Below are positions 28,661 through 38,700 of a stretch of 64,000 nucleotides of DNA, one piece after another. This DNA comes from Bacteroidota bacterium (lineage in GTDB: Bacteria > Bacteroidota > Bacteroidia > Bacteroidales > UBA7960), in contig REDJ01000108.1 in assembly GCA_007693555.1 (NCBI GenBank), positions 1 through 64,000 on the forward strand, given 5' to 3'. The notes beneath the pieces were generated by a model, which saw only the letters and a list, made by a program, of their open reading frames with translations, had not been told where the DNA came from and searched no databases. The position numbers and the translations under genes were made by a program. Numbering within the stretch: the stretch's first letter is position 1; each line of letters starts with the position of its first letter.

Positions 28661-29125
28661 TTATTTATGGTTTGAGATATTTTTGGCAATAACTTCACAG
28701 GCATCGTCAAGTAACTTGAAAACGTGATTAAAACCGTCTTTCCCACCATAATAAGGGTCAGGTACGGATTTATTCTGGCCAGGGTGTGTTGTGTCAAGGA
28801 TCATTTGAAGCTTTTCAAGATCTTTCCCATTGCGCGACAACGCTGCAATATCCGAAAAGTTATAACCGTCCATGGCATATATTTTATCAAACCTGTCAAA
28901 ATCTTCTGCTCTGAATTTTCTGGCTCTCTGGTCAGATATGTCAATCCCGTATCTGGCTGCTATTTCCATGGAACGTGGATCGGGCAATTCACCAACGTGG
29001 TAGGCTGCCGTACCGGCTGAGTCTACTTCAATATCCAGATTGTACTTTTTTGCTTTGGCTTTCATTATACCCTCTGCAAGGGGTGATCTGCAAATATTAC
29101 CAAGGCATACCATAAGTATTTTCAT
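28661..29125 (-). CDS. Low-molecular-weight protein tyrosine phosphatase
   Basis: The N-terminal catalytic loop CLGNICRSP (Cys7 to Arg13, C-x5-R-S) and the general-acid segment DPYYGG near residue 126 are intact. It hydrolyses phosphotyrosine on proteins, in bacteria often regulating polysaccharide export kinases. The length of 154 residues is typical. It starts 28 nt downstream of a large hairpin (29153-29216, minus-strand leader) and is first of a possible two-gene unit with the dehydratase-like gene. Confidence 0.94.
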   Translation of the reverse strand: MKILMVCLGNICRSPLAEGIMKAKAKKYNLDIEVDSAGTAAYHVGELPDPRSMEIAARYGIDISDQRARKFRAEDFDRFDKIYAMDGYNFSDIAALSRNGKDLEKLQMILDTTHPGQNKSVPDPYYGGKDGFNHVFKLLDDACEVIAKNISNHK

Positions 29126-29152
29126 TCGAATAAAATGTTTTTAAGTTGTTGA

Positions 29153-29216
29153 ATGAAACCCACATACACCTTATTCATTGTCTTTTGCGGGCGGGTGTTA
29201 CTCATGTGGGTTTCAT
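29153..29216. repeat. 13-bp perfect inverted repeat with nested stem
   Basis: ATGAAACCCACAT (29153-29165) and ATGTGGGTTTCAT (29204-29216) pair perfectly. A nested ACACC/GGTGT stem (29166-29170, 29194-29198) extends the structure. It could be the 5' leader of the minus-strand phosphatase mRNA or the body of a plus-strand small RNA ending at 29267. Confidence 0.6.
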
Positions 29217-29233
29217 CAGTTTATAATTTGATT

Positions 29234-29267
29234 AATTTGGTCAGATGGAACCACCAAATTTTTTTTA
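29234..29267 (+). terminator. Terminator-like hairpin on the plus strand without an annotated upstream gene
   Basis: Perfect 8-bp stem AATTTGGT/ACCAAATT (29234-29241, 29253-29260) runs into a T8 stretch. It is oriented to stop transcription from left to right, but no plus-strand gene lies to the left for several kilobases. Confidence 0.5.
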
Positions 29268-29402
29268 TACGCTGAGTGATAATTAATTTTTGAAATAATC
29301 ATACTCGTACGTCTTTAAAGCTTAATCGTGGAGGTTTCATCTCTATTCAATTCGTTTTTATTACATTGTTTTTCTATACTTTTTTCTTCAATAATAAGAA
29401 AA

Positions 29403-29431
29403 CCCGGAAACATTTAAAATGTTGATCCGGG
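29403..29431 (-). terminator. dnaA terminator
   Basis: On the minus strand a CCCGG/CCGGG stem with an inner ACATTT/AAATGT stem is followed by TTTTCTTATT, 27-55 nt after the dnaA stop. Confidence 0.75.
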
Positions 29432-29457
29432 GTCCTATAGAGAATTGATTAAAAATT

Positions 29458-30903
29458 CTACATTTTTATTTTAATCATATTGTCAAGCTCATCAAAATGC
29501 TTTTTGAAACTGCGATCGGTGTCATAAAGATTTCGAACAGTTTTACACGCATGCAGTACTGTGGCATGGTCCTTTTTACCAAGTTTACTTCCGATGGCTG
29601 CAAGCGAATTTTTGGTATATGCTTTTGAAAAAAACATGGCTAGTTGTCTTGCCTGTACAATTTCTCTTTTTCGGGTATTTGAATTGATTTTTTCAATTGA
29701 TATATCAAAATAATCACCAACAACTTTCTGTATGTATTCAATTGTAATTTCCCTTGGTGTACTTTTTACAAACTTCTGAATTATACTGTTTGCCAGCTCA
29801 AGTGTAATTTCTTTTTTGTTCATGGAAGACTGGGCAAGAATAGAAATCAATGCACCTTCCATTTCACGTATGTTGCTGGTAATGCTGTTTGCAATGAGCT
29901 CAACGACATTTTGTGGCATTTCCACTCCGTCATTATAGATTTTCTTTTTAAGGATAGCAATACGAGTCTCCAGATCAGGTACCTGCAAATCGGCAGACAG
30001 TCCCCATTTAAATCTGGAGAGCAGTCTGGGTTCAATTCCTTTCATTTCAACCGGTGGTTGGTCGGAAGTTATGATAATTTGCTTACCACTTTGATGCAAC
30101 TGGTTAAAAATATGAAAAAACACATCCTGTGTTTTGGGTTTGCCCGCAAGCGCGTGAATATCATCTACAATCAAAACATCTATCATTTGATAAAAATGGA
30201 TGAAATCGTTTTGATTGGAATTTTTAACTGCATCAATAAACTGGTTGGTAAACTGCTCGCAGGAAACGTATAAAACTGTTTTATCAGAAAAATTATTTTT
30301 TACCTCTATACCTATGGCATGCGCCAGATGTGTTTTACCTAAACCACTTGCACTGTAGAGCAATAAAGGATTAAAGGCTGTCTTTCCCGGATTTTTTCCT
30401 ACTGCAAGACCTGCACTTCGGGCCAGCCGGTTACAATCTCCTTGTATAAAATTATCGAAATTATAAGTTTCAATTAACTGGGGGTGAATATTAAGTTTTT
30501 TCAACCCGGGAATTATAAAGGGATTGGGAACGGCTTTACCACTTTCTTTGTTTAAATCTAATGGCATAGTTACCGGTGGGTTTTTCAAAGCTTTCCTGTT
30601 AAGTGTGGGTGCATTAACAGTATAAGGCTTGGTGTGATTATTATGGGTGTTATCCATGATGATACTGTATTCCAGTCTGCCATCACTACCCAATTCTTTT
30701 TTTATAGTTTTTTTGAGGAGCTCAATATAGTGCTCTTCCAGCCACTCATAAAAAAACTGACTTGGCACCTGAATGGTTAAGACATTATTTATTATTTTAA
30801 CAGGTTTAATGGGTGCAAACCATGTATTATAGCTGTTCAGTGTAATATTGTCTTTTATAACACTCAGGCATTTAGACCATACTTCTTCGTGCTTTATCTC
30901 CAT
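29458..30903 (-). CDS. dnaA: Chromosomal replication initiator protein DnaA
   Basis: DnaA binds DnaA boxes and melts the replication origin. Domain I (1-90), a linker, the AAA+ domain III with Walker A SASGLGKTH and Walker B VLIVDDIHAL, and domain IV with the box-binding helix KKDHATVLHACKTV near the C-terminus are all present. Length 481 is normal. The minus-strand leader (30904-31044) has two overlapping dyads that may be operators. I do not see a convincing cluster of TTATNCACA boxes next to the gene, so the origin may lie elsewhere, as is common in Bacteroidota. Confidence 0.97.
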   Translation of the reverse strand: MEIKHEEVWSKCLSVIKDNITLNSYNTWFAPIKPVKIINNVLTIQVPSQFFYEWLEEHYIELLKKTIKKELGSDGRLEYSIIMDNTHNNHTKPYTVNAPTLNRKALKNPPVTMPLDLNKESGKAVPNPFIIPGLKKLNIHPQLIETYNFDNFIQGDCNRLARSAGLAVGKNPGKTAFNPLLLYSASGLGKTHLAHAIGIEVKNNFSDKTVLYVSCEQFTNQFIDAVKNSNQNDFIHFYQMIDVLIVDDIHALAGKPKTQDVFFHIFNQLHQSGKQIIITSDQPPVEMKGIEPRLLSRFKWGLSADLQVPDLETRIAILKKKIYNDGVEMPQNVVELIANSITSNIREMEGALISILAQSSMNKKEITLELANSIIQKFVKSTPREITIEYIQKVVGDYFDISIEKINSNTRKREIVQARQLAMFFSKAYTKNSLAAIGSKLGKKDHATVLHACKTVRNLYDTDRSFKKHFDELDNMIKIKM

Positions 30904-30940
30904 TTCTTCTAAAATATCTCAGAATTATCAGTGGTTAATA

Positions 30941-30971
30941 ATACAAAATGATTGTATGTAATTGAATTACA
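30941..30971. promoter_or_regulatory. Overlapping dyads upstream of dnaA
   Basis: ATACAA-N5-TTGTAT (30941-30957) is followed at once by the 15-nt perfect palindrome TGTAATT-G-AATTACA (30957-30971), 38-68 nt upstream of the dnaA start. The position fits operator sites for a dnaA regulator; the regulator is unknown. Confidence 0.35.
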
Positions 30972-31044
30972 ACAATTAGGATACCCAGAAAAATCCCCAA
31001 TACTTCTTAACAAAAATTCAAAAAAAAAAGTTAAAAAAAAAATT

Positions 31045-31986
31045 TTATATCTCTTGATTTTTAAAAATTTTTGTTGTATTGAATTCGACAAATTTTTCTG
31101 TCGAATCAGTATTAAAATAAAGATCCATGCGGCCTAATCGCACTCCAGCATAACCTGTTTGCCCGATATAAACATTTTTACCTGCGGAGTTTGTTACCTG
31201 AGCAGGTGGCTCTAGAAGGGTATGCGTGTGTCCTCCTACGATAATATCAGTATAACGGGTTTTTTCAGCAACAATAACATCACTTACTTTTCCAGTTTCA
31301 TACTGATAACCCAGGTGCGACAGGCAAATAATAATCTGGCAGTTATGATCTTCTTTCAGTAACATTTCCATGCGCCTGGCAACTCTTACAGGATCATGGT
31401 AAACTGTATTGCCATAAAGGTTTCTTCCAACTAAGCCTTCCAGTTCAATGCCCAGCCCATAAATGCCAATTTTGAGATTTCCGCGATGAAAGATCCGATA
31501 ATTATCTATCTTTCCATCCAGAATGGTTCGTGAGAAATCATAATTAGAACTGATGAAAGGGAAGCCTGCATGGGGAAGTATATTGGCAAAGCCGTCAAGG
31601 CCATTATCAAATTCATGATTTCCAACAGTTGCAGCATCATATCCCATCATGGTCATCAGTTTCAGTTCAGGCTCTCCACCATACATATTGAAGTATGGAG
31701 TGCCCTGAAAAATATCTCCTGCATCAAGCAGTAATACATGTTCTACCTGATTGCGTATTTGATTTATTAGTGCAGCGCGCCTTGCATAACCGCCCATATT
31801 CGGATAATTGGGGTCATTTGCAGGATAAGGATCAATACGGCTATGTGTGTCATTGGTATGAAGTATGCAAAGACGGGCAACCTCTTCGCTATTGCCAAAT
31901 GCCCAAAATGGAATTCCGCTTGCAAGAGCCAAACTACCCAATAAAGTGGTCCTGGTAAAAGTTCGTCTGTTTGTTTTTAAATCCAT
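31045..31986 (-). CDS. Metallophosphatase domain half of a UshA-type 5'-nucleotidase
   Basis: A twin-arginine-like leader (NRRTFTRTTLLGS) precedes a calcineurin-like domain with the dimetal motifs HTNDTHS, DAGD, GNHEFD, LSHLG and GGHTHT. UshA-type enzymes hydrolyse nucleotides outside the cytoplasm. At 313 residues the protein holds only the metal domain; the C-terminal substrate-binding domain is the separate gene at 32135-32911, upstream on the same strand. The two proteins presumably assemble or act as a pair after export. Confidence 0.9.
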   Translation of the reverse strand: MDLKTNRRTFTRTTLLGSLALASGIPFWAFGNSEEVARLCILHTNDTHSRIDPYPANDPNYPNMGGYARRAALINQIRNQVEHVLLLDAGDIFQGTPYFNMYGGEPELKLMTMMGYDAATVGNHEFDNGLDGFANILPHAGFPFISSNYDFSRTILDGKIDNYRIFHRGNLKIGIYGLGIELEGLVGRNLYGNTVYHDPVRVARRMEMLLKEDHNCQIIICLSHLGYQYETGKVSDVIVAEKTRYTDIIVGGHTHTLLEPPAQVTNSAGKNVYIGQTGYAGVRLGRMDLYFNTDSTEKFVEFNTTKIFKNQEI

Positions 31987-32134
31987 ATAAATTTTACTCC
32001 TTTGTTTTATTAAAGGATTTCTTTTTTACTGAAACAAAACATAATAAATTGTATAAACCTGCCAGAAAATCAAATATGCAGGTTTGTTCCAATAATAAAA
32101 ACATAAAAGCAACAGAAACCAGGTTGCCTTATAG

Positions 32135-32911
32135 TTAATCCAAAACAGTTATCCGGCCATCAAGCTCTGAATTTATCTTTTCACCTTTTGCATGAACTCT
32201 TTGCATGTGCTTTATAATGGCATCTCTGACACGCATTCCAAGAAGCTCATAGTTTATAGGTTGAAGAAAAAAATTCATGGAATCCCCGCCACCTGCCAGA
32301 TAATCAGAAGTGAGGACTTTATATGTTCTGTTTATGTCAAATTCTTTTCCTTGTATAAGTATTTCTAAAGCATGGTTATCCTGAATGGCAAGCTTGATTC
32401 CTGAAACCGGCATTCCCCTGGTGGCATTTGCGAGATAATGAAAAAGCTCCAGGGTTTTTTCTCCGCTCAGGGTAATTACAACCATTTCATTTTCAAAAGG
32501 CAGTAGTTCAAATACCCTTTCATAAGTAATTTCTCCCCTGGGCAGGGGTACTCTTAATCCACCATAGTTTAAAAGGCAAAAATCGATTGGTTTATCATCC
32601 TCAGGTGCATAGAGTTCTTTACCGATTTCAAAAACCAGGTCAGCAACAAAATTGTTAAGCAGACCTTCAGGTGTTCCCCTCTCCATAACTCTTTCGGAAT
32701 AAACCAGTAACCGGTTCATTTCGGCTTCAAGATTTTTGCGGTATTGCTGAATTACTGCTTTCTGATTACTGTCAACCTCAGGTACATTAATGCTATCTAA
32801 TAAAACAACCGTGCCCTCCAATTCAAAATCCTGTTGCATCGGTCCGGAACATGACAGGACTAATAAAATGCAAAAAGATATTACATGACTGACAATTCGC
32901 AGTTTTATCAT
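32135..32911 (-). CDS. 5'-nucleotidase C-terminal domain lipoprotein
   Basis: The 5_nucleotid_C domain is shown by NYGGLRVPLPRGEITYERVFELLPFENE-like sequence (shortened here) and the closing LTSDYLAGGGDSM. The frame is open to 33013, but the start is taken at Met35 of that frame, coordinate 32911, because it gives a lipoprotein signal peptide with LVLSC; the upstream 34 codons look non-coding. Length from this start is 258 residues. It supplies the nucleotide-binding half of the UshA fold whose catalytic half is the next gene on the minus strand. Confidence 0.85.
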   Translation of the reverse strand: MIKLRIVSHVISFCILLVLSCSGPMQQDFELEGTVVLLDSINVPEVDSNQKAVIQQYRKNLEAEMNRLLVYSERVMERGTPEGLLNNFVADLVFEIGKELYAPEDDKPIDFCLLNYGGLRVPLPRGEITYERVFELLPFENEMVVITLSGEKTLELFHYLANATRGMPVSGIKLAIQDNHALEILIQGKEFDINRTYKVLTSDYLAGGGDSMNFFLQPINYELLGMRVRDAIIKHMQRVHAKGEKINSELDGRITVLD

Positions 32912-33145
32912 AGCTTGAGAAATTTGAAAGGCCAACCGCAATGATAATACTAATTGCCATAAAAAACAACTAAAATAAGAATGAGTATGACTATTTAAAA
33001 TTAATATACGCAAGAGGAGTTATTAACAGCTAAGATAAAGTCTATGTGCCTGATAATTATAAGGTTAAATAAAAAGAATGTAAGTTATTAACAATCAGGC
33101 TGTACGGATTAATCATCTGAAGACAGGATACTTAAGACACTTGAA

Positions 33146-33757
33146 TTATGAAGTATATTTATATGTGATCTTAACACCGTAAATGGACTTAAAAATATCA
33201 GAAATATCATCAGCTATTTCTTTTCTAACGGCAAAGCTTAATTTACAACTAAGCCCAAATTCATGGGAAAGCTGTTCCAGGTCATGTTCTTTTAAGATTC
33301 TCATCACATCATTCATCATCGGATATTCGAATTGTAATTCATAAACTTCCCTGATAACTTTCTCAATTATCGTATTATTTTCAATGGCATCCTGTGTTGC
33401 GCCTTTATAAGCATTTATAAGACCTCTTACGCCAAGTTTTACTCCGCCGAAATATCTGATGACAATTATGAGAACATTTGTAATATCGTGAGAAAGTATT
33501 TGCCCGAAAATGGGTTTACCTGCAGAACCCGAGGGTTCTCCGTCATCGTTTTGTCTGAATGCATCACGGTTTGGACCCAGTGCCCATGCATAACAATGAT
33601 GTCGCGCGTCGTGATATTTTCTTTTTAAATCATCAAGATGAACTTTTATTTCTTCTTTGTTTTGAACAGGAAAAGCAAAAGCAATAAACTTGCTTCCTTT
33701 GTCTTTGTAAAGGCCTTGTGATTGATATTTCAGGGTTCGGTATGTGTCGTTAAACAT
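33146..33757 (-). CDS. YigZ/IMPACT-family protein
   Basis: UPF0029 domain (residues 15-125) with the KGSKFIAFA start, DARHHCYAWALG and the signature DDGEPSGSAGKPIFGQI near 75-92, followed by the C-terminal DUF1949-type alpha/beta domain. In bacteria YigZ is of uncertain function; the eukaryotic relative IMPACT controls the eIF2 kinase GCN2. Length 203 is normal. It is 19 nt downstream of the EamA gene. Confidence 0.93.
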   Translation of the reverse strand: MFNDTYRTLKYQSQGLYKDKGSKFIAFAFPVQNKEEIKVHLDDLKRKYHDARHHCYAWALGPNRDAFRQNDDGEPSGSAGKPIFGQILSHDITNVLIIVIRYFGGVKLGVRGLINAYKGATQDAIENNTIIEKVIREVYELQFEYPMMNDVMRILKEHDLEQLSHEFGLSCKLSFAVRKEIADDISDIFKSIYGVKITYKYTS

Positions 33758-33776
33758 GTTTATTCAGATTTATTGT

Positions 33777-34634
33777 TCATGCAAAAGCAATAAACAAAAT
33801 TGTCAGGATTGCCAGCGCTATTCCCAGCCAGTTTTTCCACCATAGTTTTTCTTTGAAAATAATCAAACCTATCAAAGCCCCCATGCTTACAATGCTTACG
33901 TTGAAAATGGGAAAAAATACAGAGCTTTCAAAAACTGATAATCCTCTTAAAAAGAAATAGGTAGAACTGTAATTGAATATTCCCAGTAAAAACCCCGCCA
34001 GAATGCTTTTTATGCTCAATCCCTGACGTGTTTTCTGCATTTTATACAGCATAAAAAACAATCCTATGAAAAGTGAAATCGCGAAAATGGTTCCCAGAAA
34101 GAGAAGGTATTCATCACCCACATAGTATTTCTGTGCATGTTTCATAATGCTGTCATTTGACCCGGTCCCCAAAAACAGGATCAAGGGCAGAAATATATAT
34201 CTTTTGTCCGGTTCAATAGCTCTATCTTTCTTTTTAAAAATCAGGTAAAATGCCGGAAATGCGGTCAATATTCCTGCCGCCTTTAAAAGGTTTATGTAGT
34301 CACCGTAAATCAATATACCGATACTGACCGGAATGATAACTGACATTTTGCTGGCCACCGCTGTTATTGCAACTCCTGCTTTTTGAGCAGATTGTGCAAA
34401 TACGAAAAACACAAGTATAAACAAAAACCCATTGAAGAATGACCACGGAAACCAGGGTTTGAAAGGAATATCCATCAGTGTAAAATCTCCGGAATAGGTA
34501 ATGTAAGAGAGGACTGCTGCTACTAAATAATTGGCTGTTATAGCCTGCAGATTGTCAATTTTCAGAATGCTGTACATTCTAAATGTTACAATAATACAAG
34601 ATGAAAAGAATATAGCCAGCAGCAGAAAATGCAT
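33777..34634 (-). CDS. EamA-like drug/metabolite transporter
   Basis: Ten predicted transmembrane helices in two repeats of five, with conserved end-of-helix glycines and PA residues, as in DMT-superfamily EamA permeases. Substrates vary (metabolites, amino acids, toxic compounds) and cannot be deduced. It lies 11 nt after ribD on the same strand, but a role in riboflavin transport is only a guess from position. Confidence 0.85.
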   Translation of the reverse strand: MHFLLLAIFFSSCIIVTFRMYSILKIDNLQAITANYLVAAVLSYITYSGDFTLMDIPFKPWFPWSFFNGFLFILVFFVFAQSAQKAGVAITAVASKMSVIIPVSIGILIYGDYINLLKAAGILTAFPAFYLIFKKKDRAIEPDKRYIFLPLILFLGTGSNDSIMKHAQKYYVGDEYLLFLGTIFAISLFIGLFFMLYKMQKTRQGLSIKSILAGFLLGIFNYSSTYFFLRGLSVFESSVFFPIFNVSIVSMGALIGLIIFKEKLWWKNWLGIALAILTILFIAFA

Positions 34635-34645
34635 AAGATAATAAG

Positions 34646-35722
34646 TTAGTATGGGTTTTGTGGATTCTTTACCCAGTATAGTATTTCTTTGCCAATAAAT
34701 TCCTGCGTAAACTTTTCAACCGGCAGGGAAGGAGCCCTGAGTCCTTTTACGAAAAACTTGCTGCCCTGAAATATTCTGGCTTCATCCCATAGATTATTTC
34801 TTATAAAAGCCTGCAATAGCTTCTGACCTCCCTCAATGATGACCGATTGAATTCCCCGGTCCTTTAAAACCAGCAAAATATTCTGAAGGAAATTTTTATC
34901 TGTAAAATCTGTTTGTATCCACTCTGTTATACCTTCCTTTTTATTTTTCAGATGATTAAAAACAAGGGTAGGCTGTGTATTATCAAAAAGATTAAGTGAC
35001 ATAGATAATGTAAGGCTCTCATCCAAAACGATACGTGTGGGTTGATTGCCGCTCCAGTCTCTTACATTAAGTCGTGGGTTGTCTTTTAATGCTGTTATTG
35101 TGCCCACCATTATGGCTTGTTCTTCAGTTCGCCATTTATGCACCAGCATGCGAAGCTTTTCAGATGTTATCCAGGTTGGACGGGCAGGTGTTCCGGGCAA
35201 TCTTTCAATGTCTATATAAGCATCTGCTGTTTGTGCCCATTTTAAAATTATGTATGGTCTGTTCTTTTGATGAAAGGTGAAAAATCTTTTATTCAGCGAC
35301 ATGGATTGATTCCGCATGAACCCGACATCTACTTTAATGCCTTCATTACGAAGCTTTGAAATTCCTTTTCCGGCAACTGAATCATAGGGGTCTACACTTG
35401 CAACTATAACATGTGCAATTCTGTGCTTAATTATAATGTCGGTGCAGGGTGGAGTTTTACCGAAATGACAACACGGTTCAAGGTTAACATATAAAGTGGA
35501 CTTGCTCAATAATTCTTTATCTTCAACTGAGTTGATTGCGTTTACTTCTGCATGGGCTTTTCCGTATTCTCTGTGATATCCCTCGCCAATAATTTTGTCT
35601 TTATAAACGATAACACTTCCTACCAATGGATTGGTAGCAACTTTTCCCAGGCCCTCTTTCGCAAGTTCCAGGCAACGGGTCATATAAAGCTGATGTTTTT
35701 CCATTACAAAAAAAGCCTTCAT
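34646..35722 (-). CDS. ribD: Riboflavin biosynthesis bifunctional deaminase/reductase
   Basis: RibD deaminates the pyrimidine intermediate and reduces the ribosyl chain in two consecutive riboflavin steps. The deaminase domain (1-145) has the zinc motif HAEVNAI and PCCHFGKTPPC; the reductase domain follows at about 150-358 with PYIILKWAQTADAYI. The start may be Met1 or Met7; Met7 (35704) aligns better with the family. It is 64 nt downstream of a hybrid sensor kinase on the same strand. Confidence 0.94.
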   Translation of the reverse strand: MKAFFVMEKHQLYMTRCLELAKEGLGKVATNPLVGSVIVYKDKIIGEGYHREYGKAHAEVNAINSVEDKELLSKSTLYVNLEPCCHFGKTPPCTDIIIKHRIAHVIVASVDPYDSVAGKGISKLRNEGIKVDVGFMRNQSMSLNKRFFTFHQKNRPYIILKWAQTADAYIDIERLPGTPARPTWITSEKLRMLVHKWRTEEQAIMVGTITALKDNPRLNVRDWSGNQPTRIVLDESLTLSMSLNLFDNTQPTLVFNHLKNKKEGITEWIQTDFTDKNFLQNILLVLKDRGIQSVIIEGGQKLLQAFIRNNLWDEARIFQGSKFFVKGLRAPSLPVEKFTQEFIGKEILYWVKNPQNPY

Positions 35723-35786
35723 GTTTAATAAAGGCCAAAATTACTATTTTACAGGTAAAAAACAGTTAGCTGAAAGAATTCATACT

Positions 35787-38700
35787 TTATTCACGGCGGG
35801 ATTGAATATCAATGGAATTATTCCGTAAAAAATCTTTCTGAATTTCTCTTAATAAAGCTATTATTTCTCTCGATTCATTATCCAGTTTTTTAATAAGATC
35901 TTCTAATCCCGAAAACTCCTTACCTTCTTTAGCCAGATCCTGGATGTGATTTATCAACTCTGTGAGTTCTTTAAAACCCATATAAGCAAATGATGGCTTG
36001 ATTTTGTGCACCAGTCTGTTAAGATTATCAAAATCTTTATCGTAAAAAGCTTCATTAACCGATATCAAGGTCCGTGGTATTTCTTTTAAAAACCGGCTTA
36101 TCAAAGCCAGGGTACTTTCAAGGTCATCTTCAAAAATACCGGCAAGGGCAAATCTTACTTTTTCCTTCAGGATTTCCTTATCTTTTCGAAGGGGTTTTTC
36201 TTCAGATTTTTCTTCAGTTTCTTTTTTTTCTACAAATTCTTTTTTCTGATTTATCACAGCCTTCATGATCTTTTCAAACATGACCTTTGGTTCGGAAGGC
36301 TTGGTTATAAAGTCATTCATTCCTGCCTGTTTTGCCTTTTCGCGTGTTTCGGCAGTTACATCAGCTGTAAGCGCAATAATTGGAGTATCATGATTGATAA
36401 CTTCTGAATCTTTGTTCCGGATAATTTGGGTGGCTTCAAAACCATCGAGTTCCGGTATATGCAAATCCATCAGGACCAGGTCATAGCTGTTCTTTTTAAG
36501 CTTCTCTATGGCTTTTTTTCCATTTTCAGCAATATCCAGTTTAGCAAACCATTTTTTTAATAGCTGAGACATTACAAACTGATTCATTTTGTCATCTTCA
36601 ACCAACAAAATGTGAATTCCTTTCAGATTGTTGAGTTTTCCGCCGGGTTTATCAAGTTCGGTCAGATAGGGTCTTTGGCTGATTTTGAATGGAATTTCCA
36701 CCCAAAATGTTGATCCCATCCCTTCCATACTCTTTATCCCGATTTTACCATTTAATAGTTCTACCAGTTTTTTGCATATAGACAAGCCTAAGCCTGTACC
36801 ACCAAAAATTGGTGTAGTATCACTGGATGCTTGTGAAAAGCTGTCAAATATACCTGAGAGGCGCTCTTCGGCAATGCCTATACCTGTATCGGAAACCGAG
36901 AATTTGATTTCAGATCGGTCATTTTCTATTTTTAGAACTTTGGCCTCTATATCTATATGTCCATGAGAAGTGAACTTAACAGCATTGCTTAACAGGTTCA
37001 ATAAAATTTGTTTTAACCTTGACGGATCTCCTAATAATACTTTTGGAATATCCTGATCAATTTTGACCTTGATCTCAATATCTTTTTCTCTTGCTTTGAA
37101 TTCAATTGTTTTTGTGGACTCCCTGATGAGGTTGGTTAGATCAAAATCTGTCTCTTCCAGTTGAACTTTTCCTGCCTCAAGTTTGGAAAAATCAAGTACA
37201 TCATTGATCACATCAAGTAAATGGTCACTGGAGTATTTTATGGATTTCAGGTTCTCCATCTGTTGTGGAGAAAGGTTTTCTTCGTCAATCAGCAGGTTAG
37301 TAAGCCCGATAATAGAATTGAGAGGAGTGCGAATTTCGTGACTTACTGTACTCACGAAAAAAGATTTTACCCTGTTGGCCTCTTCTGCAAGCTCTTTGGC
37401 TGTGTGAAGCTCCTGTTCCATCTTTTTTCGTCGGGTGATATCAAAAATTATAAATACCTGTAAGGTCTTTTCCCTGATTTTTATATCGCTTTTATAAACT
37501 TCAACATCTTTTATGCTTCCATCCTGTAATTTATGCTGCAAATAATAAAATGGCCTGTTTTCATGAGAAGCGCTTTCAGTTTCTGTTTCTTTCTGTTCAG
37601 CTGTCCTTGCAGTAATATCGCTAATATTCATGCTGAGCAGAGTTTCTTTATTATAACCGTAATAATTTATTGCAGCGCGGTTTGCATCCTGAATCTTACC
37701 TGACTGTGGATCAACAATAAGCATTACAGCTGAATTTTTGGAGAAAAAGCTTTTATACCTCAACTCACTTTCCCTGAGCCTGGATTCCGTTTCTTTTCTT
37801 TCGGTAATATCAGCATGGGCACCGAGAATTCTTAATGGTTTCCCATTTTTGTCCTTTATTGTTGTAAATGAAGCAGATATCCACTTATATTTATTGTCTT
37901 TACCTTTTATTCGATACTCAGTGCGAAATGAATGGAAGTTTCCATTTTCAAGATTATCCATTATTTTCATAATCTTGGGTTTTTCTTCCTGATGCACAAG
38001 GGACAACCAACTACTCAACTTACTCTCAGGTTCATCTTCTCCAAAACCAAGTATTTCCATCCATTGCAGAGATAAATATAGTTCCTGCTTTGCTATATCA
38101 TAATCTGATATACCGTCATTGGTAGCATTCACAATATTAGAATATCTTTCTTCTGTTTCTATGAGTTGTTTTTCAAAATTCTTCTTTTCGTTGATGTCTA
38201 TTGCTGTTGCAAGAATTGCTGTTTTGCCTTCAAGGTCTAAGCTACGGGTTGAAAAATCAATCCATTTGGTTTTGTTGAATTTGGTAATGATTTCAAACTC
38301 ACCGCGGAAATTATGCCCATCTCTTACCACCATTATCTCATCAGTATTGAGCTTTCTGAGACTTTCCGGATGAAAAATCTCCCAGATTTCCATGCTTAAT
38401 AACTCCTTGCGGGTATAACCGGTAAGTGACTCGAATGCAGAATTTACATAAATGAGCTTATATTCCTGGAAAATCATCAGAGCAGAAGGGGAGGACTCAA
38501 GAATCATTTTAAGCTTTCTCTGACTTCTTTGTGATGATTTACTGGTTCTTAATGATTTTAACCAGAAAAAGTTAATTACGATCAAGCCGGCTATCAGTAA
38601 AGAAATAAAAAAGATGAGGCTTGTGTAATAAAAGGTACTATCCAACATGAAACCAGCAGGTGGAGTTTCAAGCAGTGTGAAAAGATTTACAAATTGTGAG

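Larger units (their letters stand above)
29126..29457. other. 332-nt intergenic region between dnaA and the LMW phosphatase gene
   Basis: No protein gene that I can support. It contains the dnaA terminator (29403-29431), a plus-strand terminator-like hairpin (29234-29267) and a 13-bp inverted repeat (29153-29216). Confidence 0.6.

Noticed and set aside
29299-29340. 13-codon minus-strand frame in the dnaA/phosphatase intergenic region
   Set aside because: Too short to judge, no recognisable ribosome site, and no way to test conservation here.
29458-31044. Replication origin next to dnaA
   Set aside because: I found no cluster of TTATNCACA boxes in the flanks by eye. A GC-skew plot of the genome would decide.
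32912-33013. N-terminal extension of the 5'-nucleotidase C-terminal domain protein
   Set aside because: The extra 34 codons would bury the lipoprotein signal; Met at 32911 gives a proper lipobox.
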